A stretch of DNA of 37,561 nt from Gemmatimonadota bacterium (lineage in GTDB: Bacteria; Gemmatimonadota; Gemmatimonadetes; Gemmatimonadales; GWC2-71-9), in NCBI GenBank assembly GCA_016199245.1, contig JACQHC010000061.1:1-37561 (forward strand). The letters are read 5' to 3'. Positions 32,747 through 37,561 of the stretch are shown here, piece by piece. Under the pieces are notes generated by a model. It made no database searches, was not told where the DNA came from, and saw only the letters and a list, made by a program, of their open reading frames with translations. Each line of letters begins with the position of its first letter. Position 1 is the first letter of the stretch. Both the position numbers and the translations under genes were made by a program.

Positions 32747-33411
32747 CCGGACCGAACGGGCGGCGCGTGATCGCTGTGAGTGTCGGCCTGCCGCGCGAAG
32801 TGGAGTGGCGAGGCCAAGTGGTTGTCACCTCCATCTTCAAGACCCCGGTCGAGACCCGGGTGTGGGCGCGACAGCTCAACCTGGATGGCGACCGGCAATC
32901 GGATCTCGCGGTACACGGCGGCGTTCACAAGGCCGTGTACGCGTATCCATCGGAGCACTACGCCTGGTGGCGGGACTGGCTGCGGGCCACGGACCTGCCG
33001 TGGGGCGCGCTCGGGGAGAATCTCACGACCGAGGGGCTGCTCGAGGCCGCCGTGCGGATCGGCGACCGCCTGCGGATCGGCAGCGCCGAGTTCACGATCA
33101 CGCAGCCCCGCCTGCCGTGCTTCAAGCTCGGTATCCGGCACGGCCGGCCCGGCATCGTCAAGCACTTCGAGAAGAGCTGTCGATGCGGCTTCTACCTCTC
33201 CGTCGTGCGGGAGGGGGATGTGGGCGCGGGCGACGGAATCGAGATCCTCGACCGTGATCCCGGAGCCATGACCGTGGCGGAGACCGCGAGGCTTCGCACC
33301 AGCAAGCGACCGGAGCGCGAGTTGCTCCAGCGAGCGGCGGCGCAGGCCGGGCTGTCACCGAGCTGGCGCGAGCATTTCACCAAGAAACTCCTGGGAGATA
33401 CGACCGAGTGA
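32743..33411 (+). CDS. MOSC-domain protein (YiiM-like)
   Basis: 222 residues from GTG 32743, overlapping the SugE fragment stop (GTGA); a GTG about eight codons later, before IAVSVGLPREV, is another possible start. The MOSC signature is clear: VGLPREVEWRGQVVVTSIFKTPV, then LNLDGDRQSDLAVHGGVHKAVYAYPSEHY in family form, then ENLTTEGLLE and RLPCFKLGIRHG with the conserved Cys, and SCRCGFYLSVVREG. MOSC proteins handle sulphur on the molybdenum cofactor; YiiM reduces N-hydroxylated compounds. Its C-terminal helical part (TVAETARLRTSK onwards) is also of YiiM type. It is coupled to the next gene by a GTGA overlap. Confidence 0.88.
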   Translation: MTGPNGRRVIAVSVGLPREVEWRGQVVVTSIFKTPVETRVWARQLNLDGDRQSDLAVHGGVHKAVYAYPSEHYAWWRDWLRATDLPWGALGENLTTEGLLEAAVRIGDRLRIGSAEFTITQPRLPCFKLGIRHGRPGIVKHFEKSCRCGFYLSVVREGDVGAGDGIEILDRDPGAMTVAETARLRTSKRPERELLQRAAAQAGLSPSWREHFTKKLLGDTTE

Positions 33412-34631
33412 CCGGCCGCAAGCTCGTCCAACACCTGGCCGGCTGGCGCTGTCTCGCGGCCGTCCTGCTGCTCACCCACCCGGCGTTCGCGCAGGGCCCA
33501 GTCTCCGGCGTGGTGTTCGCGGACCGCGATGGGAATGGCCGGCGCGATGCCGGCGAACCGGGGATCGAACGCGCGTGGGTCTCGAACCAGGTGGACGTCT
33601 CGGCATCGGACGCCTCGGGCGCGTTCACGCTGCCGGGCGGCGGGAACGGCGTGGTGTTCGTGAGCGTGCCGGACGGCTACCGGGTGGTCGGGTCGTTCTG
33701 GCGCGCGGTCACACCGGAGACGGCCGCCGCGCCGATCACCTTCGGGCTCCAGCCGGCGGCCCGCGTGGAGGAGTTCACGTTCATCCACGCGTCGGACACG
33801 CACATCCAGGCGTCGGCGGTACCGCGGTTCGACCGGCTGCGCGCGGTCGTGGATTCCATGAAGCCCGCCTTCGTCCTGATCTCCGGGGATCTCGTGCGCG
33901 ACGCGTTGCGCGTGGGCGAGGCCGAAGCGCGCGGATACTATGAGCTATATGTGCGCGAGAGCGCGCGGCTCACGGCCCCGGCGTGGAACGTGCCCGGGAA
34001 TCACGAGATCTTCGGTATCGAGCGCCACCTCTCGCTGGTCGCCCCCACGCACCCGCTCTACGGTCGGAAGATGTACCGCAGCTATCTGGGTCCCGACTAC
34101 TACAGCTTCACGTACGGGGGCGTGCATTTCGTGGGCCTGAACACGGTGGACATCGCGGACCTGTTCTACTACGGCCACGTGGACAGCACCCAGCTGGTCT
34201 GGCTCGAGCGCGATCTCGCCGGCGTGCCGCCTGCCACGCCGGTCGTCACGTTCAACCACATCCCCTTCTTCAGCTCGGCACTCGCGCTGGGCGGCTACAC
34301 GGAGGATCCTCCGGCCCCCACACTGATCCGGGTCAACGGGCGCGACCAGTTCCGCCACGTGGTCTCCAACGCCCGGGATGTCCTGGCCGTGCTGCGCGAT
34401 CGACCCTATCCGCTCGCCCTGGGCGGGCACTTCCACATGCGCGAGCGGCTCGAGTACGGGACTGAAGGAGGCCGGCGGACGAGATTCGAGCAGACGGCGG
34501 CGGTGGTCGGGCCGAGCGGGTCGGAGGGGATGCGGATGGCGTCCGGGGTGACGGTGTATCGGGTGAGGCGGGGCGAGGTGTCGGTGGGAGAGTTCATCCC
34601 GCTGGACCCAAGGGACGGATCTCGTCATTAG
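33408..34631 (+). CDS. Secreted calcineurin-like metallophosphoesterase with SdrD-B-like N-terminal domain
   Basis: 407 residues from the GTG overlapping the MOSC stop. A signal peptide (LAAVLLLTHPAFAQG) is followed by a small beta domain of the SdrD-B/calcineurin-N type (GVVFADRDGNGRRDAGEPGI, with a DxDxNG calcium-like loop). The phosphoesterase domain then has all five metal blocks: ASDTHIQ, ISGDLVRD, VPGNHEIFG, TFNHIPFF and LGGHFHMRE. It acts outside the cytoplasm on phosphate esters, substrate unknown. The gene ends the coupled chain that begins at 31980. Confidence 0.88.
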   Translation: MTGRKLVQHLAGWRCLAAVLLLTHPAFAQGPVSGVVFADRDGNGRRDAGEPGIERAWVSNQVDVSASDASGAFTLPGGGNGVVFVSVPDGYRVVGSFWRAVTPETAAAPITFGLQPAARVEEFTFIHASDTHIQASAVPRFDRLRAVVDSMKPAFVLISGDLVRDALRVGEAEARGYYELYVRESARLTAPAWNVPGNHEIFGIERHLSLVAPTHPLYGRKMYRSYLGPDYYSFTYGGVHFVGLNTVDIADLFYYGHVDSTQLVWLERDLAGVPPATPVVTFNHIPFFSSALALGGYTEDPPAPTLIRVNGRDQFRHVVSNARDVLAVLRDRPYPLALGGHFHMRERLEYGTEGGRRTRFEQTAAVVGPSGSEGMRMASGVTVYRVRRGEVSVGEFIPLDPRDGSRH

Positions 34632-34845
34632 GTCATGGAAATACCTGCGACCGATCTGTTGAGCAAAGGCAGCGAGCTTAGCGGCGTTCGCGGGGACCTG
34701 TGTTGCGCCGAGAAGGCTCCAAAGTGTCGGCGGGACGGAAGTTGACGAGAGAGGGTCCGGCAACCGGGTCTTGTTTAGACTGCGCGCCTTGCAGGTTTCG
34801 TGCAGGCGTCAGAGTTTGTCAGTGCGGTCGAATTCATCGTTACTC
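34632..34845. other. Gap with possible gene remnant on the minus strand
   Basis: There is no gene on the plus strand here. On the minus strand, 34763 down to about 34610 reads like protein (VPPTLWSLLGATQVPANAAK), but the frame then becomes the antisense of the phosphoesterase, so at most a remnant is present. This is the boundary between the chromosomal-looking operon and the restriction-modification region. GC content falls slightly here. Confidence 0.3.
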
Positions 34846-35163
34846 ATGAGGGCCCTCATCTGCGACGCCATTGCAAGGCGACTCCGCCTATCCTTCACAT
34901 ACCTTGGTCAGCGCAGAGTCGTCGAACCCCACCTCTGTGGCCGGACGGAAACCGGTGACGACTTGATGCTCGCGTACGTTGTCGCCGGGCACAGCTCGTC
35001 CGGCCCTCTCCCAGGCTGGCGCAACTATCGCCTTTCTGAGATGCACGAAGTTCAGTTGTCGAGCGATGGGTTCGAAAGCCCGCGCCCGGGGTTCAACCCC
35101 CAAGATCCCCGTTTCGCGGTCGTCTACTGCCAGATTGTGGTCGCCCAGGCGGCCCCCGAATAA
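34846..35163 (+). CDS. WYL-like domain protein, putative
   Basis: 105 residues from ATG 34846 (MRALICDAIARRLRLSFTY); the 25 codons before it in the track look non-coding. The pattern LSFTYLGQRRVVEPHLCGRT, then DLMLAYVVAGHS, WRNYRLSEMHEVQL and PRPGFNPQDPRF follows the WYL fold, a ligand- or nucleic-acid-binding module found in regulators of defence and DNA-repair systems. Here it is free-standing, without a helix-turn-helix. It converges on the methyltransferase gene with a 13-bp gap, so it may belong to the same imported segment. Confidence 0.6.
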   Translation: MRALICDAIARRLRLSFTYLGQRRVVEPHLCGRTETGDDLMLAYVVAGHSSSGPLPGWRNYRLSEMHEVQLSSDGFESPRPGFNPQDPRFAVVYCQIVVAQAAPE

Positions 35164-35176
35164 CGCCACGGTGCCC

Positions 35177-36139
35177 TCACTCGAACCGGAATCGGCTCGC
35201 CTCGAGGTATTCAGGAGAGATCTCGATCGCGATCCACCGTCGGCCCAGCGTTTCGGCAACCGCACCGGTCGTATTGGAACCGGCGAACGGATCCACAACC
35301 AGGCTCCCCTCGTTCGTGAGCAAACGAATGAAGAAATCGGGTAGCGCAGAGGGGAATCTCGCTGGGTGGATCTTGATCCCTGCTGCCTTGCACCGCTTCG
35401 TGTAAGGGTCGTTCGCCGCGTTGTTGCCAAACCTCAGCAGATCATCCGTTTCCGATGGTTCGATCATGTTTCCGGGGATCGCCCCGCCGGGGTCGAGTTG
35501 GTCGAACTTGTCAGTGATGTTGTGCCCCGACGGACGCCGCGTGGCGCGAACGCCTCGCTGATTCAGTCGGATCATGTCCGCGCTGTACGGCTTCAGGACA
35601 TTTCGGTTGTTTGCTCGCGGGTGGGGCGTCTTGGCTAGCCACCACACATACTCCACCGCATCCTTGATGCGAACGCGCCTCACCGTTACCCACTCGGCTG
35701 GCATCGGCATCTTCGCTGGATTGTACCAAAAACACTCTTGTGCCAGGTGGAAGCCCACTTCGTCGACCAGAGCCAGTATCAGACGAAAGTGGTAGAGTGA
35801 CCGTGTTGGCTCCCCCTTGTTGTAGCTGCCACCGATGTTCAGAACAAAGCTCCCATCGTGCGCGAGCACGCGATGTATCTGTCGAGCAAACGGCAGGAAC
35901 CAGCCTACGTAGTCGTCCTTTGAGACGTTGCCGTACTCCTTCTTGAAGTGAAGTGCGTACGGCGGAGACGTGAACACTAGGTCCACGCTATTGTCCGGCA
36001 GACCGGTAAGCAGTTCCACCGAATCCCCGAGGTAAGCAGCCCCGCGATCGGTGGTGTACAAGGGCCTCCGACTTGGAAGCAGAGATTCCGGCCTCTCCTC
36101 ACTGCCGAAGCTGATGGACACCTGCTTCCCAACTCGCAT
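35177..36139 (-). CDS. Type II N4-cytosine DNA methyltransferase (M.PvuII-like)
   Basis: 320 residues. TSPPY (57-61) comes first and [10 protein letters not shown] (283-292) last, which is the beta-class order with the SPPY catalytic motif of m4C enzymes. The stretches [44 protein letters not shown] and TRRPSGHNI closely recall M.PvuII, which modifies CAGCTG (comparison from memory, no alignment run). It transfers methyl from AdoMet to protect host DNA. It is transcribed away from the small HTH gene and the putative nuclease, as in PvuII systems. A strong TTGACA-17-TAGAGT promoter lies upstream, inside the start of the HTH gene. Confidence 0.88.
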   Translation of the reverse strand: MRVGKQVSISFGSEERPESLLPSRRPLYTTDRGAAYLGDSVELLTGLPDNSVDLVFTSPPYALHFKKEYGNVSKDDYVGWFLPFARQIHRVLAHDGSFVLNIGGSYNKGEPTRSLYHFRLILALVDEVGFHLAQECFWYNPAKMPMPAEWVTVRRVRIKDAVEYVWWLAKTPHPRANNRNVLKPYSADMIRLNQRGVRATRRPSGHNITDKFDQLDPGGAIPGNMIEPSETDDLLRFGNNAANDPYTKRCKAAGIKIHPARFPSALPDFFIRLLTNEGSLVVDPFAGSNTTGAVAETLGRRWIAIEISPEYLEASRFRFE

Positions 36140-36208
36140 CCTTGGCCAACTCCCCCAGCTTGACGTTGCCCCCCGACTCCCAAATCTAGCCCTGGCCGCT
36201 CAGGATCA

Positions 36209-36214
36209 TATAAT
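36209..36214 (+). promoter_or_regulatory. Candidate -10 (TATAAT) for the HTH-nuclease operon
   Basis: A perfect TATAAT on the plus strand, about 33 bases before the TTG start at 36247, in an AT-rich gap between divergent genes. There is no good -35, which would fit a promoter needing an activator. Confidence 0.4.
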
Positions 36215-36230
36215 CAAAACAACGCACGCC

Positions 36231-36259
36231 ACTCTAACATAATTGGTTGTCATTGTCAA
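36231..36259 (-). promoter_or_regulatory. Promoter of the methyltransferase gene
   Basis: On the minus strand, TTGACA (36259-36254), 17 bases, then TAGAGT (36236-36231). The -35 lies within the first codons of the divergent HTH gene, so a protein bound there would affect both directions. The leader to the methyltransferase ATG is about 85 bases. Confidence 0.55.
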
Positions 36260-36471
36260 CTCATTATACCCTCAACCCGGATGACTGGATCTCACAGGCC
36301 GAGGCCGCCCGGCTTCGTCAGACTAGTCGCCAGGCAATCGCCCGCCTCATCAGCCGGGGCCGGCTCCGGACACTCGTCCTGGCTGGCCGGACTCTGGTGC
36401 ATCGCCCGGACGTGATGAGCTTCTCGAAGCGTCCGGCGGGCAGGCCTCATGGGAAACGGAAGGTTCCATGA
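36247..36471 (+). CDS. Small Xis/MerR-type HTH protein, putative R-M regulator
   Basis: 74 residues from a TTG at 36247 (no ATG or GTG is available in frame). Residues ~15-55 form a winged HTH of the excisionase/MerR type: ISQAEAARLRQTSRQAIARL, then RGRLRTLVLAGRTLVHRPDV, followed by a basic tail (RPAGRPHGKRK). Its stop overlaps the nuclease start (ATGA), and it diverges from the methyltransferase gene. This is the position of a C (controller) gene in PvuII-like systems, but classical C proteins are Xre/Cro-type. Role inferred from position only. Confidence 0.7.
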   Translation: MSLSTHYTLNPDDWISQAEAARLRQTSRQAIARLISRGRLRTLVLAGRTLVHRPDVMSFSKRPAGRPHGKRKVP

Positions 36472-37184
36472 GCCGGCTCGACGATGCGCTTGCTCTGATC
36501 GATGCGCTCAGTGTCCCAGAAAGACAGATGGTCTTGCGGCATCTCCGTCGTGCCTTGCCCCCTCACCCCATGGAAGCACGTCTCAAGGCGAGTGCCGAGA
36601 CGCTTCTCGAAGCGATCAAGCGAGCAAGCCCACTGACCATTCGGGGAATTGAGGGGATTCTCGCTGAAGCGAGCTTCGCGATGGAGGTCCTCCCCACGCT
36701 GCCTGGCTGGGAGGAACTGCCTCCCGAACCCGACGCGTCATACGACTTCCTCCTAACTGATGGGACCCAGGTTTCTCCGGTCCGCCTCCAGGTCAAGATG
36801 CAGCGAAGGAAGAACCATCAACCATGGATGGCCAACCAGGCGATGAAGAAGACGCGCTCTTGGCCTGCCGAGTACTACGTCGTGGAGGTGCAAAGAACCC
36901 GCGGTGGAACAGATACCGCCGGTAAGGGCACCAGACCTTATCGTTTCGAGGAGTTTGACATTCTCGGCGTATCCCTCGGCGCAGCCAAAGGTGAATGGCG
37001 TCATTTCACGTACACCGTTGCGCGCTGGCTCCTCCCGGAGCCCGACGACCCCAACAGTATCCTCAAGTATCAACCTGTGGCGCCATTCGACAACCAAGAC
37101 TGGACGAGCGAGTTCGTTCGAGCCGTGGCTTGGCACCGGAGCGGCATCGCAAGGACCATCGCTGGCAGCAGAGTTGGCGCCTAA
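36468..37184 (+). CDS. Putative type II restriction endonuclease (PD-QxK variant)
   Basis: 238 residues from ATG 36468, overlapping the HTH stop (ATGA). The N-terminal ~50 residues are helical (dimerisation or linker). The middle has a PD-(D/E)xK-like core: Glu in GILAEASF, Asp93 in SYDFLLTDG, then VRLQVKMQRRK with Gln108 and Lys110, so the usual acidic residue before the lysine is a Gln. Later come YYVVEVQRTRGG, RPYRFEEFDILGVSLG and WLLPEPDD. It sits next to an m4C methyltransferase, so it is most likely the cognate nuclease, with the same recognition site as the methyltransferase. The stop TAA is inside the first core box of the attC site. Confidence 0.72.
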   Translation: MSRLDDALALIDALSVPERQMVLRHLRRALPPHPMEARLKASAETLLEAIKRASPLTIRGIEGILAEASFAMEVLPTLPGWEELPPEPDASYDFLLTDGTQVSPVRLQVKMQRRKNHQPWMANQAMKKTRSWPAEYYVVEVQRTRGGTDTAGKGTRPYRFEEFDILGVSLGAAKGEWRHFTYTVARWLLPEPDDPNSILKYQPVAPFDNQDWTSEFVRAVAWHRSGIARTIAGSRVGA

Positions 37185-37323
37185 CCCGCGCTTGCACACC
37201 GACGGGCGCTGTTCGCTGCTAAGGAACCCATTCATTTGCGCGCCCGCGCTCATCACTGCACGTTTGAACATCGCGCTGCCCGTTGCGCACGTCGCCCGCG
37301 GGTGAAGCGCAGCCCGGTTAGGC
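37179..37323 (+). other. Integron attC recombination site
   Basis: It opens with GCCTAAC (R'', 37179-37185) and closes with GTTAGGC (R', 37317-37323), the complementary core boxes of attC sites. Inside, GCGCTTGCAC (37188-37197) pairs with GTGAAGCGC (37302-37310), leaving one unpaired G (37194), and CCGACGGGCG (37199-37208) pairs with CGCCCGCGG (37293-37301), leaving an unpaired A. All unpaired bases are on one strand, as in folded attC. Length is 145 bp, at the upper end of the usual range. The nuclease stop codon lies in R'', which is typical of integron cassettes. No integrase is in the window. Confidence 0.75.
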
Positions 37324-37341
37324 GGCCGCAAGCTCACGTCA

Positions 37342-37561
37342 CGGGATCGGTGATGAACCACGACCGTTTGTAAGCCGCACATGGCCGTTTGCAAGCTGAC
37401 TATTGTCGTGTGCGAGTCCCTTTCCCCCGCTCGCACGCTCACAATCGCCCGTTGCAAGTTTGCAAACGCCGTTTGGCGGCTTACAACGCTCGATGCGCGG
37501 CCCACAAACCACGATTGCCGGCTCCCAAACGAGCATGTAGGGCTTCCAAACCATCGATGTG
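37342..37561 (-). repeat. Degenerate 21-bp tandem repeat, at least nine units
   Basis: Read on the minus strand from the window end, successive 21-bp units begin gtttggaagcc, gtttgggagcc, gtttgtgggcc, cgttgtaagcc, gtttgcaaact and so on, with tails such as gcaaacgg. One minus-strand frame stays open through it (37339-37554) and gives heptads such as VWKPYML, VWEPAIV and VCKLATG. It begins just after the attC site and runs off the window. It may be an intergenic minisatellite or part of a repeat protein gene; I cannot tell which. Confidence 0.75.

Noticed and set aside
34658-34664. GTTGAGC as the core of a second attC
   Set aside because: It fits GTTRRRY, but no inverse core box or pairing arms lie upstream.
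33945-34763. 272-residue minus-strand ORF
   Set aside because: Most of it is antisense to the phosphoesterase; only the first ~45 residues look protein-like, so it is noted as a possible remnant.
1-37561. Avoidance of CAGCTG as evidence for methyltransferase specificity
   Set aside because: The hexamer occurs repeatedly (for example near 168, 1558, 2450 and 6180), so no depletion is visible, and a methylated site need not be depleted.
1-37561. CRISPR arrays, rRNA and tRNA genes
   Set aside because: No regular repeat-spacer arrays or recognisable RNA genes were seen; the 21-bp arrays lack unique spacers.

Overview
The window looks like a piece of chromosome from a high-GC, Gram-negative soil-type bacterium, most plausibly Gemmatimonadota. 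This is an inference from gene content: three differently built Hanks-type Ser/Thr kinases, secreted M14 and CocE-type hydrolases, a D-aminoacylase-like amidohydrolase, YIP1, YceI and EttA, together with high GC and many short GC-rich tandem repeats. I saw no rRNA, tRNA or CRISPR array.

Layout. 1-2500: the 3' end of lipB, an IS1182-type insertion sequence, a headless M1 peptidase fragment and a frameshifted small exported protein. 2600-7600: a membrane Ser/Thr kinase and a secreted M14 zinc peptidase. 7700-10250: a small membrane protein, a divergent yceI/hxlR pair with an operator between them, and a ybaK-paaI-type pair. 10400-15460: a Tat-exported sarcosine-oxidase-like flavoprotein, a YIP1 protein, an AttH/CrtC-like protein and, translationally coupled to it, a three-part fusion (isoprenylcysteine methyltransferase-like, PAP2, Lgt-like). 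15470-19190, minus strand: a kinase-TPR protein, probably starting at a CTG, and a vapBC toxin-antitoxin pair with a palindromic operator. 19300-20030: a frameshifted ORF6N gene bracketed by a diverged 60-bp direct repeat that copies the 3' end of the neighbouring amidohydrolase gene. 20000-27730: amidohydrolase, EttA, a monooxygenase-fold protein coupled to an amino-acid permease, a CocE-type hydrolase and a small unknown gene. 27750-31830, minus strand: a tight globin / zinc-ribbon kinase / outer-membrane protein operon. 31980-34630: a coupled chain of small membrane protein, VOC protein, truncated SugE, MOSC protein and metallophosphoesterase. 34850-37323: a WYL-like ORF, then a compact type II restriction-modification module resembling PvuII in layout (divergent m4C methyltransferase; small HTH gene overlapping a PD-QxK nuclease-like gene) that ends in a well-formed integron attC site. 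37340-37561: a degenerate 21-bp tandem repeat running off the window.

The most interesting candidates for something undescribed are: (1) the attC-bounded restriction-modification module, whose regulator is Xis/MerR-like rather than a classical C protein and whose nuclease has a QxK active-site variant; (2) the methyltransferase-PAP2-Lgt fusion coupled to an AttH/CrtC-like lipocalin; (3) the globin/zinc-ribbon-kinase/outer-membrane-protein operon; (4) the ORF6N module flanked by a diverged copy of a gene 3' end, which looks like a site-specific or recombination-mediated insertion. Minisatellites of 9, 10 and 21 bp recur through the window, several of them inside enzyme genes.
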